In this document: positions 1 to 7,911 of the stretch, one piece after another
How the letters are laid out: each line of letters begins with the position of its first letter
How positions within the stretch are numbered: the stretch's first letter is position 1
From: CAYNWT01 sp964450955
GTDB taxonomy: Bacteria; Planctomycetota; Planctomycetia; Planctomycetales; Planctomycetaceae
Assembly: GCA_964450955.1 (NCBI GenBank)
Contig: CAYVFI010000003.1
Location: 1-64,000 of the forward strand
Direction of reading: 5' to 3'
DNA length: 64,000 nt
Made by a program: the position numbers and the translations under genes
Notes under the pieces: generated by a model
What the model was told of the DNA's origin: nothing
What the model saw: the letters and a program-made list of their open reading frames with translations, nothing else
Database searches by the model: none

Positions 1-3000
1 GGACTTAACCCGAACCACTGTTGAGTGAAATGCCTGCTGGCCGGTAATTGGATCCGGAGCGATGGGCATGGCGGCGTTTTGGTTCCAGCCGTTGCCGGTG
101 TTGGGTTTCCAGGCCCCAGGTACCTGGCCGTCTTCAGCTTCCCACCACATGTTGCGTTCCCAGTCGGCGTCCCGGTAGGTTTCTGCGTCCATGCCTTTGG
201 TTTTGTCGCCTTCGGGGCGAGCTTTTTTGGCCTGGGCGACGTTGGTGTACTGCGTGTGGCCGCAGCTGTTACTCATGGCGAGTGCTTTCGGATGGATGCC
301 GGGCATGGTAACGATTGGAACCTTGATCGTGCCGCTGACCAGGCGGCCGGTGTCGTCTTCCACTCCGTGAGCGACGTGTTTGTCGTCGCGGAGCATCTCT
401 GAGAAGTACGAGGTGACTTCGATCCAGTCGCCGTCTTTGAGACCGAACTTTTTGGCGGTCTCCGGGTTCATCCACGCCGGGTTGGTGTGCACGATTTCGG
501 CAAGCCATTTCAGGTGCATGGTGCGACCGTGGTTGTGGACATTCCACTTGAAGCTGGTCATGACCAGTTCGTTGTCGGCGAGCCCTTCGTGTTCTGGCAT
601 CTGTAGGTAGATGGGCATCTCGTCGACTTTGACGTCGTTGCCTTTGTGGTGAGCCGGCCGGTTTTTCGCTTTGGCCCCACTGGCGGCGATGAGGTCTGAA
701 CAGTCTTCGTTGCGGCCAATTTTTTCGACGAACGCGCTGCGGATTTCGAAGAGACGAGATGGGGTTTTGAAACCGCGGAGGGCTTTGCCGTCGGCAGTCA
801 GGATGCCGATGCCTTTGCCGTCTTTGGTGATGACGTTGGACGTCGGTTCGTCCTGTACCTGGGGCCTCCGAGCCCCAGGCGGAGTGGACTCGGTTGGCTC
901 GCAGGCGTCGAGTGAGGGCTCCGCTGGATCGGAGGCATGAGCGAGTTGCGCAGTCACTGGGGCTTGGGGCTCGGAGGCCCCAAGTACGGTCTTACGCTCG
1001 GAACCGCCGCTAACGCCCTGCGGCTCAGTGGCGGCGACTTGCTTTCGCAACTCTTCGATGTTGCTGCCGGCCAACTCTTCGGCAGTGAGTTCCTTGGCGA
1101 ACGGTTCGTAGAACGGTTCTCGGCTGGTGTCTTCGTAGCAGCCTTCTTCCAGTAAACGGTCGAGGCCGGACTTGCCGGTCTTTTCGTTCTTTGGAATGTC
1201 TTTGGCCCATTCACGCATGTAGTCTTCGACGCTGTCGAACTTGTAGTAGTCCTCCATGCCGCCGCCGATCTTGCGGGCCAGCATTGGGAAGAACTCGCGA
1301 ATGTCTTTGGCTTCGCCCAGTGGTTCGACCATGGGCGTGCGGAGACCGACGTAGGGGCGGAGGTTGTAGGCGCCGCGGGCTTCCAGGTCCCAGCGTTCCA
1401 TGTACGTTGCCCACGGCAGGACGATGTCGGCGTAGTGAGCCGTTTCGTTGTAGAAGCAGTTGATGCAGACGTGGAAGTTGATGAGTTCTTCGTTGGATAG
1501 CACTTCCTGCGTCAGGCTTTCTTCCGGCCAGGTCAGTGGGCTGTCCAGGTTGTACGTCATGTACGCCTGCAATTTGGCTCGGCCCTGCAGGAGGTATAGG
1601 TAGATAATCTCGCCAACTCGCATGCGACGCCAGACGTTGGCCAGCGGATATTCCGGCGGGTCTTCCAGAATGCTGTGCTTGTCTTTGACGCTGGGTGGAG
1701 CAGCGGGCGATTTGAACTGCGGATCGACGCCACCCCAGGGGCTCCAGCACCAACCGCCCTTCTTCCCGACGCTGCCGACGACAGCGTTCAACATCTGGAT
1801 GGCTCGGTCGTTGTAAAAACCGTTGAGGTGAGCCGAACTACCTCGGTTGCACATTGTGGTCGCCGTTGGAGCCGCCTTGGCGAACTCCAGAGCGATGCGG
1901 CGGATATCGGCGGCGGGAACTCCACTAACCTTCTCGGCCCATTCCGGAGTGTTCTCTTTGAGGTGATCTTTCAGTTCGTCAACGGTGACGTTGGTCCAAT
2001 TGTTGATGAAGTCTTCGCTGTGCAAACCAGCTTCAAGAATCGCCTGGCTCATGGCGAGCGCGATGGCTCCGTCGGTGCCGGGGAATGGGGCGAACCATTC
2101 ATCGCTGGCTCCGGCAGTGTTCGACAGACGCACGTCGAACGTCACCATTTTGGCTCCGTTGTTGAACCGACCGTTTTGGATTCGGGTGGCAAACGAGACG
2201 TGACCCTGGTGCGCTTCGAAGGCATTGGAACCGAAGTTCAGGATGTACTTCGAGTGTTCAACGTCGTTGAGGTCCCAGTCGCTTTCCCACAGGAACGTGA
2301 GGTTCGCGGCGCGGCGGTTGCCGCTGCAGAGAGAACGGTGTGACAGCTGCGTGGGGGTTCCGAACGCTTTAACGAATCGACCGATGCAGTCTTTGGAACG
2401 CTGTCGGCCCTGGTGGAACGCGAACTCTTCGTGCTTGTCCTCTTCGCGGATCTTCTTAAGCTTCTGCGCGATTTCGTTGAGAGCGTCGTCCCACGAAATG
2501 CGTTTCCATTTGCCTTCGCCGCGTTTGCCGACTCGCTTAAGCGGGTACAGCAATCGTTCCGGATGGTATTGGTGGTTCAGTCCGGCATGCCCACGAGCAC
2601 ACAGGTGGCCGCGGCTGTTAGGATCGTTGGGATTGCCTTCGATTTTGATCAGGCGACCATCTTTGACGTGGCCCATGATACCGCAGACTGTGCTGCACAG
2701 CTGGCACATGCCGGGGACCAGCGTTGTGTTCTTGTACTTGTCGCGATCAGGCCAGTTACGCTTGGCGTCGGGGCCGGGCAACTTGCAGACGCCGGGCATG
2801 CCTTTGAAGGCTCCCTCTTCGTAGGGAGCACCCTTGATGCTGTTCCACTTTTCGAGATCGACGCCTTGTTTGGGGCGTTGCGTTTGCGATTGGGGCAAAG
2901 CTTTGGACTGTGTGGAACCGGTCTTGGCTTTTGCTTTTTGCTGGGCGGTTTTCCTGCCACAGCCGGAGAGGCCAGATGCAAGAAGGGCCGCGCCGAGTGC

Positions 3001-3180
3001 CAGGAAGCCTCGGCGGTTTTTGGCGGGATTGTTCGTTTGCTCTGTTGTTCCGCCGGCGGCAAGCGCCTCGTCGGTTACAGGGTCGGTTGAGCATCCGCAC
3101 GACGAGCAGGTGTTCGGTTCGCTGGCACTGGCAGAGCTGGTGGGACTCGTGTTTTCGAAGGCTTGTGATTCTTCGTGCAT
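1..3180 (-). CDS. Tat-exported molybdopterin oxidoreductase, catalytic subunit (3' end cut off by window)
   Basis: The frame is open from ATG at 3180 to base 1 (1060 codons, no stop), so the C-terminus lies outside. It has a Tat signal (NRRGFLALGAALLASGLSGC, residues about 56-75) ending in a possible lipobox. Near residue 150 is the [4Fe-4S] pattern CQLCSTVCGIMG followed by HLCARGHAG, typical of the DMSO-reductase superfamily; LCSGNRRA is the likely Mo-ligand region. C-terminal sequence (EIVHTNPAWMNPETAKKFGL) fits the molydopterin-dinucleotide binding domain. The Fe-S subunit gene lies just upstream, so this is probably the alpha subunit of a PsrA/PhsA-like respiratory enzyme; the substrate is not readable. 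Two oddities: about 50 residues including CSSCGC precede the Tat motif, and an in-frame repeat element adds about 43 codons (855-987). Confidence 0.93.
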   Translation of the reverse strand, partial: MHEESQAFENTSPTSSASASEPNTCSSCGCSTDPVTDEALAAGGTTEQTNNPAKNRRGFLALGAALLASGLSGCGRKTAQQKAKAKTGSTQSKALPQSQTQRPKQGVDLEKWNSIKGAPYEEGAFKGMPGVCKLPGPDAKRNWPDRDKYKNTTLVPGMCQLCSTVCGIMGHVKDGRLIKIEGNPNDPNSRGHLCARGHAGLNHQYHPERLLYPLKRVGKRGEGKWKRISWDDALNEIAQKLKKIREEDKHEEFAFHQGRQRSKDCIGRFVKAFGTPTQLSHRSLCSGNRRAANLTFLWESDWDLNDVEHSKYILNFGSNAFEAHQGHVSFATRIQNGRFNNGAKMVTFDVRLSNTAGASDEWFAPFPGTDGAIALAMSQAILEAGLHSEDFINNWTNVTVDELKDHLKENTPEWAEKVSGVPAADIRRIALEFAKAAPTATTMCNRGSSAHLNGFYNDRAIQMLNAVVGSVGKKGGWCWSPWGGVDPQFKSPAAPPSVKDKHSILEDPPEYPLANVWRRMRVGEIIYLYLLQGRAKLQAYMTYNLDSPLTWPEESLTQEVLSNEELINFHVCINCFYNETAHYADIVLPWATYMERWDLEARGAYNLRPYVGLRTPMVEPLGEAKDIREFFPMLARKIGGGMEDYYKFDSVEDYMREWAKDIPKNEKTGKSGLDRLLEEGCYEDTSREPFYEPFAKELTAEELAGSNIEELRKQVAATEPQGVSGGSERKTVLGASEPQAPVTAQLAHASDPAEPSLDACEPTESTPPGARRPQVQDEPTSNVITKDGKGIGILTADGKALRGFKTPSRLFEIRSAFVEKIGRNEDCSDLIAASGAKAKNRPAHHKGNDVKVDEMPIYLQMPEHEGLADNELVMTSFKWNVHNHGRTMHLKWLAEIVHTNPAWMNPETAKKFGLKDGDWIEVTSYFSEMLRDDKHVAHGVEDDTGRLVSGTIKVPIVTMPGIHPKALAMSNSCGHTQYTNVAQAKKARPEGDKTKGMDAETYRDADWERNMWWEAEDGQVPGAWKPNTGNGWNQNAAMPIAPDPITGQQAFHSTVVRVKS
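855..987. mobile_element. MITE-like element with 25-bp terminal inverted repeats, inserted in frame in the oxidoreductase gene
   Basis: The outer ends 855-879 and 963-987 are inverted copies (GTAC, C or T, TGGGGCCTCCGAGC and onward) with only two mismatches. Each end is itself an imperfect palindrome, TGGGG-CCTCCGAG-CCCCA. GTAC stands at both outer edges and may be a 4-bp target duplication. Counting one GTAC as target, the net insertion is 129 bp, exactly 43 codons, so the host reading frame stays open. The encoded segment is low in hydrophobic residues and rich in Pro, Ala, Ser and Glu, suggesting a tolerated surface linker. There is no room for a transposase, so mobility would need a partner elsewhere. 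Confidence 0.75.
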
Positions 3181-3278
3181 CTTGTTGTCCTGCTTGCTGT
3201 TCGCCCCTGACTTTGTGTCAGCGGTTTAGCGGCTTTTGCACTAGTCAATCGGTTCGGTGGGAGTAGTGCAGAGGTGAA

Positions 3279-3299
3279 CCACCGACGTCAAGTCGGTGG
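3279..3299. repeat. Perfect 8-bp hairpin between the Fe-S and oxidoreductase genes
   Basis: CCACCGAC (3279-3286) pairs with GTCGGTGG (3292-3299) around a 5-base loop. No T tract follows on either strand. It sits about 100 bp upstream of the oxidoreductase start and beside a larger inverted repeat, so it may be an RNA-processing or attenuation structure in the mRNA, or part of a dispersed repeat. Confidence 0.55.
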
Positions 3300-3314
3300 G
3301 GGAGGAGGGTTTTG

Positions 3315-3381
3315 GTAGTGGACGAGGTTACGAGTCCTGAATCCGGCTGAATTGTCGGGGACTCGTAGCCTCGTCCACTAC
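3315..3381. repeat. 67-bp intergenic repeat with 23-bp inverted arms
   Basis: The left arm 3315-3337 (begins GTAGTGGACGAGG) and right arm 3359-3381 are reverse complements with one mismatch, separated by 21 bases. It starts five bases beyond the stop codon of the Fe-S gene and would form a very stable hairpin in transcripts of either strand. From memory, similar GTAGTGGACGAGG repeats recur in planctomycete genomes; that needs a search. It could act as an mRNA-stabilising or attenuating structure between the two subunit genes. Confidence 0.75.
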
Positions 3382-3386
3382 GGAAT

Positions 3387-4211
3387 TTACTCCGACTTCT
3401 CTTTCCAATTGTGAACGCTATAGGCGTCAGTGCTATACGACTGGCCTTCGCGTGGTACGCGTTCTTCGATTTCGACGTGGCCCTTACCGGCGAATTCCAT
3501 GCGCGGCTTGGTTCCCTTTTCGGGACGAAGCTGGCTGGTCTCAACGCCTTCCGATTCGAGCTTGGCCTTCATCTTCGAGATCTTCGATTCTTCGTCGTTG
3601 AGATCGCCGAAGTACAAAGCGTCGGACGGGCAGGTTGGAACACAGGCTGGTTCCATTCCCTCGTCCGTACGGTGATAGCAGTTGTGGCATTTGACGGCCT
3701 GCTTTGCGACCGGATCCATATAGATGGCTCCGTACGGGCAAACATCAACGCACGTTCCGTGGCCACAGCAAATGTTGTAGTCAACTGCGACGGTTCCACC
3801 GGTCTCTTTGTGCAGAGCTCCGCAAGGACACGCTTTCAGACACGGTGCGTCTTCGCAGTGCTGGCATGACATTGGCAGAAACATGCGAGCGACCTTGGGG
3901 TACTCGCCGACATCTTTGTAGATGGTTTGCCGGATAAACTGACCCAGCGGGACGTCGTTTTCTTCTTTGCAACTGACTTCGCAGGCGTGGCAGCCGAAGC
4001 AACGGCGCGTATCAACAAGCCAGCCGAACTTCTTCCCGTCGTCGGGAGCCTTCATGCGTTCGGCCCAGAATTCTTCTGGCTGGAACAGTGGGTTCTCTTC
4101 CTGAACCGGAGAGGCATCTACCGACGCGGCGCCAGCGGCGAGTGCGCCGGCTGCAGTACCAAGAAACTTGCGGCGGCCAGGATCGGCTGGCTGGTCTATT
4201 TTGTCAGTCAA
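3387..4211 (-). CDS. Four-cluster ferredoxin-type subunit of the molybdopterin oxidoreductase
   Basis: A 274-residue protein of the DmsB/PsrB/NrfC electron-transfer family. Four cysteine groups that would bind four [4Fe-4S] clusters are visible: CFGCHACEVSCKEEN, CQHCEDAPCLKACP, CCGHGTCVDVCP and CHNCYHR with CVPTCP. A Tat-like motif RRKFLGTAAGALAAGAA lies at residues 13-29, so it may be exported with its own signal or co-translocated. The start is TTG at 4211 with GAGAGA about nine bases upstream; the Tat motif lies so close behind that no later start is sensible. It passes electrons between the catalytic subunit (1-3180, 206 bp downstream on the same strand) and a membrane quinone module. No NrfD-like membrane anchor is in view; it may lie beyond base 1. 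Confidence 0.92.
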   Translation of the reverse strand: MTDKIDQPADPGRRKFLGTAAGALAAGAASVDASPVQEENPLFQPEEFWAERMKAPDDGKKFGWLVDTRRCFGCHACEVSCKEENDVPLGQFIRQTIYKDVGEYPKVARMFLPMSCQHCEDAPCLKACPCGALHKETGGTVAVDYNICCGHGTCVDVCPYGAIYMDPVAKQAVKCHNCYHRTDEGMEPACVPTCPSDALYFGDLNDEESKISKMKAKLESEGVETSQLRPEKGTKPRMEFAGKGHVEIEERVPREGQSYSTDAYSVHNWKEKSE

Positions 4212-4654
4212 CGTTTGTCTCTCGTTGTATGAATCTCAGAACGCTGGGAAGGCTGGCTGAGCGGGCGGGTCATGATAATCCATCAAGCCCGGTTTCGGAA
4301 TATGGACACCCGCTGGATTGATCTCAGGGCTCTTAACTTTTGTTTGATGGCTAACAGGAAAGCCCGAAATGCCACGAAATCGCTTAAGAACGCCCATCAA
4401 CCCGCGAAATCACGAAGACGCGATCTGGGTTTTCCGGCGATGACGGGCGGTTACCCTGAGAAGATCGGGATTTTCAGCTGTGCGCATGAAAAAATCCGGG
4501 AGCGGCGAGCCACTACAAACGCCGCCCCGGACTACCGATCGGTTGAGTTCGACCCGCCGCTGGGGAGCTGCGATTCGAATCGCCCGATATCAGTACATCG
4601 ATTTGTGCATAAACACTTGTGATCTCTCAGGGTTTCGAACAAAACGGGGCTCGT
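4212..4654. other. Intergenic region with no recognised gene
   Basis: 443 bp between the SGNH hydrolase stop and the Fe-S subunit start, both on the minus strand. Short open frames here have no recognisable protein features. It probably contains the promoter of the oxidoreductase genes, but I could not place convincing -35/-10 boxes. Confidence 0.5.
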
Positions 4655-5428
4655 TTAAAAAAATCTTAGAGTCGTTTTCGAATCCAATGCGAGCGTGTTT
4701 GAGTGCGTTCGGTCTTTGCCTCGCCACGAACCGTACTGCGACTTGCTGCCCCAGATTCGCACGCTGCCGACGGCGGATGGCTTCAGCGATTTAGGTTTAG
4801 ACCATGCTTCCCAGGCTTCCATAGTGTGGGTCCACGCGTCTCGCCGGGCCAATCGCCGGATGTGGATCGGGTCGAAGCCGTACCACGCGGCGGGCGGGAC
4901 GATTAACTTCGCGTTAAAGACAGATGCGATTTCGCGAACCGATTCGTTTAGCTGCTGGGCCGACTCGCGCAGTTCACTGAAGCCCACCGTGCTGCCTGGG
5001 AAAAATATGGCGCGGAAGAACCTGAACCTACTCTTCGACAAAGTAGCGATACTCTCAAGCGGTAACTCGGTCATGACAATTTCGGCACTCAGTTCGGCCA
5101 ATTGTTCGGCCCGTGCCCAAACCCATTTGGCGACTTGCCGAACCGGGATGCTGTAGACCAGGTCGTTGCCAATATCAGTCAGGATGGCGCTGGTCTTATT
5201 GGCGGGGGCGGCGGGTGGGATCGGGCGCATTGTGTGTCCGGGGAGACCGCGAAACAGCACCGAGGTAGGCATTCCATACGAACGCCCGTGGCCGTCGGCG
5301 ATGTCGATCTGCAGCGGACCATTGAATCCGGAATGGATAAGGCGCACGACGGTCGGCAGCCCGATGGTCACGTTGCTGGCTCCATGAACAATAACGCGAT
5401 TGGCAATCGGTTCCTGCGGCGTGCTCAT
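4655..5428 (-). CDS. SGNH/GDSL-family hydrolase-like protein, coupled to the acyltransferase gene
   Basis: 257 residues with the conserved blocks of an SGNH esterase: HGASN near the N-terminus (nucleophile Ser), TDIGND (oxyanion Asn) and WYGFDPIHI near the C-terminus (Asp/His pair). No signal peptide or membrane segment is seen, so it is likely cytoplasmic unless carried by its partner. Its ATG overlaps the stop of the upstream acyltransferase gene as TGATG (5426-5430), a classic translational-coupling arrangement. The partner carries its own SGNH domain, so the two probably act on the same surface glycan or lipid, one adding and the other adding or removing acyl groups. The substrate is unknown. 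Confidence 0.75.
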   Translation of the reverse strand: MSTPQEPIANRVIVHGASNVTIGLPTVVRLIHSGFNGPLQIDIADGHGRSYGMPTSVLFRGLPGHTMRPIPPAAPANKTSAILTDIGNDLVYSIPVRQVAKWVWARAEQLAELSAEIVMTELPLESIATLSKSRFRFFRAIFFPGSTVGFSELRESAQQLNESVREIASVFNAKLIVPPAAWYGFDPIHIRRLARRDAWTHTMEAWEAWSKPKSLKPSAVGSVRIWGSKSQYGSWRGKDRTHSNTLALDSKTTLRFF

Positions 5429-7419
5429 CAGTGATTCTCGTCCGCAGACGCGGCAGTAACTTCGGAGATTGTGTAGTCGATGAATATGTCTAGCCCCGAG
5501 GCGCTTAAGTGGCAGGGGTCTGAAAATGAGGCCACGTCTTTGACCAGCAAAGCCTCCAGATCAAGCAGTGTGACTCGCGGGTTGGCGTTGGCAGTCGATC
5601 GAATAATTCGATTGTGTGCGGCGACTGCGGCTCGGACTGCTTCAGGTTCGCCCCATGATTCCACCGGAAAGCCATACTGCCCTTTAACGTATCCCAGCTC
5701 CCCATTCCTGAACCCAGCCTGCGTGTAGGTTTCCGGCAGAAACAAAGCAAATGAACCCACGGCGACATGTGTTTGTGCGGACCGTGTCGCAATGTCGACG
5801 AGCTGTGTGAGATTGGCTTTGAAGGCCGGTTCGGTTTTGACCACGCGTCCGAATGCGGCTCTTTCCGGAGTTGGTTCGCCAATGGGAATTAAGCGATTGG
5901 TTGTATCTGCGACGATGTCTGTCAGCGTAATTTTGTTACGAGCGACGCGTTCGATCATGCTCTCGTACCACTCGCAATGCGTGTAGTCGTCGCGAAACTT
6001 GTCGGCCTCGCAACAGTTCATGCGAGCATCGTTGATACCCTGGTAGACGATGACTAAATCAAATTCGCGGTGTTTAAGCAGTCGCATTTTAAGAAGACTG
6101 TCGCGACTGGTATGCGCGGCGGCGGTCAGGTCATAAATTCGAACCGGCATCCCGGCGGGGGCGAGCGGAGCCAGCGTTTCGGGGTCCAGCTTCCTGGCGA
6201 CCTGCTCTAAGACAGAACCGCCCAGCAACAATACGTCGAAGTGCTGTTCGTCGTCGCCGTCGGTCAGTGCGTTGGTTTCTGCCAGTTTAGGGTAATAAAA
6301 AGTCCAGACGTCAACGGAGCCCACTGCCATGTTGGCCATCACGATTGCCGCCAGAGCTCCCGTTGCCACGACCAACAGCGAACGCTTGCTTCGTAACCGA
6401 GCTCCCTGTCGCCAGGGCGTTTCGACAAACCGCCACGACAGATAAGCAAGGACCCCGCTGATCAGCAGGATGGAAACCCGGTAGCCGACTGAAAGTGGTT
6501 CTGTCTGCGAGTAGCGACAGAACGCCAGCAGCGGCCAATGCCACAAATACAACGAGTAAGAAATCAGGCCAACAAACACAAACGGACGAGTACTTAGCAA
6601 CGCGCCGACTCGAGTCTGTTGTTGCGCGTTTAGGTAAATAATCGCAGCTGTCGCTAAGCACGGCAGTAGTGCCGCGATGCCAGGGAACAGTGTGTCGCCA
6701 TCATAGAACCAACTGGCAACCAGGATCCCCGCCACGGCAATCCAACTCAGCACCTCCGATGTGTGCTGTGTCAGTTTATCCCGCGACGGCACGAACCAAA
6801 TTAATCCACCCAGCAACATCTCCCAGGCCCGCGCTGGTAGTAAGAAAAACGTCGCTCGCGGATAGTGGTGGACTCCCCAAACACTAAGTGCAAAAGATGC
6901 GATCGCGATGCCTGCCAGAACGCGGCCGGCCGTTTTGTTGCTGGTTCGATTAAGAAGAACCAATAAGAACGGGTAGCCCAGATAGAACTGTTCTTCGACG
7001 GCCAGCGACCACATATGCATCAGCGGTTTAAGTTCTGCGGAACCTGCGAAGTAGCCCGTCTGCTGCCAGAAGAAAACGTTCGCCAACATCACCAGTTGGG
7101 CGACCGCTGAATACAGGAGTTCGTAAAAGTCCGACCGAAACAAAACCACGCTGCCGATAATTAGCGTGCCGCCAACCATGAGCATCGATGCAGGAATGAT
7201 GCGTCGAATGCGGCGAACCCAGAAGTTCTGCATCGTGAATGTGCCAGCCCGCTGCTGCTTGCGTATGACCCCGGTAATCAGAAATCCGGAGATGACAAAG
7301 AAGACGTCAACGCCAATAAACCCACCGGTCCAACCCAGATTCGCATGAAACAACAACACCAACACAACAGCCACCGCGCGGAGGCCGTCGACATCGGGAC
7401 GATATTGCAACTCGGTCAC
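5428..7419 (-). CDS. Membrane acyltransferase-3 fused to a C-terminal SGNH domain (OafA/YrhL type)
   Basis: 663 residues from the chosen GTG. The N-terminus YRPDVDGLRAVAVVLVLLFH, then GVDVFFVISGFLITG and MWSLAVEEQFY are hallmarks of acyltransferase family 3 with about ten membrane helices. The C-terminal third is an SGNH domain: LLLGGSV, VYQGINDA and DPCHLSASG supply Ser, Asn and the Asp/His pair. Family members O-acetylate extracellular polysaccharides, the membrane part moving the acyl group and the SGNH part transferring it. The frame stays open to 7572, but residues before VTELQY derive from a dispersed repeat (7523-7620) and are not family-like, so GTG at 7419 is preferred; its ribosome binding site is weak. 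The stop overlaps the next gene. Confidence 0.88.
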   Translation of the reverse strand: MTELQYRPDVDGLRAVAVVLVLLFHANLGWTGGFIGVDVFFVISGFLITGVIRKQQRAGTFTMQNFWVRRIRRIIPASMLMVGGTLIIGSVVLFRSDFYELLYSAVAQLVMLANVFFWQQTGYFAGSAELKPLMHMWSLAVEEQFYLGYPFLLVLLNRTSNKTAGRVLAGIAIASFALSVWGVHHYPRATFFLLPARAWEMLLGGLIWFVPSRDKLTQHTSEVLSWIAVAGILVASWFYDGDTLFPGIAALLPCLATAAIIYLNAQQQTRVGALLSTRPFVFVGLISYSLYLWHWPLLAFCRYSQTEPLSVGYRVSILLISGVLAYLSWRFVETPWRQGARLRSKRSLLVVATGALAAIVMANMAVGSVDVWTFYYPKLAETNALTDGDDEQHFDVLLLGGSVLEQVARKLDPETLAPLAPAGMPVRIYDLTAAAHTSRDSLLKMRLLKHREFDLVIVYQGINDARMNCCEADKFRDDYTHCEWYESMIERVARNKITLTDIVADTTNRLIPIGEPTPERAAFGRVVKTEPAFKANLTQLVDIATRSAQTHVAVGSFALFLPETYTQAGFRNGELGYVKGQYGFPVESWGEPEAVRAAVAAHNRIIRSTANANPRVTLLDLEALLVKDVASFSDPCHLSASGLDIFIDYTISEVTAASADENH

Positions 7420-7522
7420 TGAAATCGCTTTCGCACCGCGCGGTTGGGCCGTACGCCATCGCTGTTGTGTGCGGGATACGAACGTGCCTGTGCCACCACG
7501 GGTTCTCCTTTGGTGATTCTGT

Positions 7523-7620
7523 GTGCTGAGTGTGTTTTTGAAGTTAGCCACGAAAAACACAACGAGGCACAAAAAGGAAATTGGTTTTTCATGCTTTTGT
7601 GTTCTTTGTGGCCAGCCGAT
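7523..7620. repeat. Dispersed repeat, copy 1
   Basis: Begins GTGCTGAGTGTGTTTTTGAAG, cut here to its first bases, and ends near TGTTCTTTGTGGCCA. It matches the segment at 7912-8020 in the same orientation with scattered substitutions and one shorter A/T-rich stretch. Internal AAAAACAC and related GTGTTTTT-like sequences give it hairpin potential. It lies upstream of the acyltransferase gene on its coding strand and creates a spurious N-terminal extension of that frame. I recall similar repeats in other planctomycetes, unverified here. Confidence 0.75.
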
Positions 7621-7738
7621 CGGCTCACTATCAAGAGTCTATGGGACAGACGGAGAGAACCATACTGACCGCGCTGGCTGGCTCATTCTCAACAGGGCGG
7701 CAAAGAATCAACGCGACTACCAGCTCAACCGGGTAGAA

Positions 7739-7790
7739 GCATGGATGCTACCGAAGGAACTAACTGCAGTAAGATTCTGCGGCTGCATCG
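7739..7790 (-). pseudogene. Fossil A of the DUF1559 gene (internal part)
   Basis: Bases 7739-7790 align with 8173-8224 inside the intact DUF1559 gene: both read GCATGGA, then GC or a variant, CCGAAGGAAC and CTGC(A/G)GTAAG. Divergence is moderate and the piece is too short to encode anything. It lies directly before fossil B, although the corresponding part of the intact gene lies after it, which implies an ancient tandem duplication followed by deletion. Confidence 0.65.
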
Positions 7791-7795
7791 CTCGG

Positions 7796-7910
7796 CGCGG
7801 GAGCGTATTCGTCATCGTTTCGGTGGGCCTGGCGCTGCAGGACTTCTAAGTTGGTATTTGGTGTCAGGTATCTGACTGAACCGTCGCCAAACAGCATGCG
7901 AACCGCAGCG
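7796..7910 (-). pseudogene. Fossil B: duplicated 3' end of the DUF1559 gene
   Basis: Bases 7796-7910 closely match 8053-8167, the end of the intact DUF1559 gene. The minus-strand translation still reads LFGDGSVRYLTP and HRND-EYAPA, the family's C-terminal H-X9-DG region, but the upstream coding part is replaced abruptly at about 7911 by the dispersed repeat, so no start or prepilin signal remains. High identity suggests a recent event or gene conversion. Confidence 0.8.
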
Positions 7911-7911
7911 C

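Noticed and set aside
1675..2343. 222-codon plus-strand frame opposite the oxidoreductase
   Set aside because: The minus-strand frame has a clear family match with all motifs, so the opposite frame is a shadow.
4500..4620. tRNA-like TTCGAATC sequence in the gap before the Fe-S gene
   Set aside because: A TTCGAATC box alone is present; no cloverleaf could be drawn around it.
7420..7572. N-terminal extension of the acyltransferase frame
   Set aside because: The residues come from the dispersed repeat and an Arg-rich stretch, and they precede the family-typical YRPDVDGLRA start.
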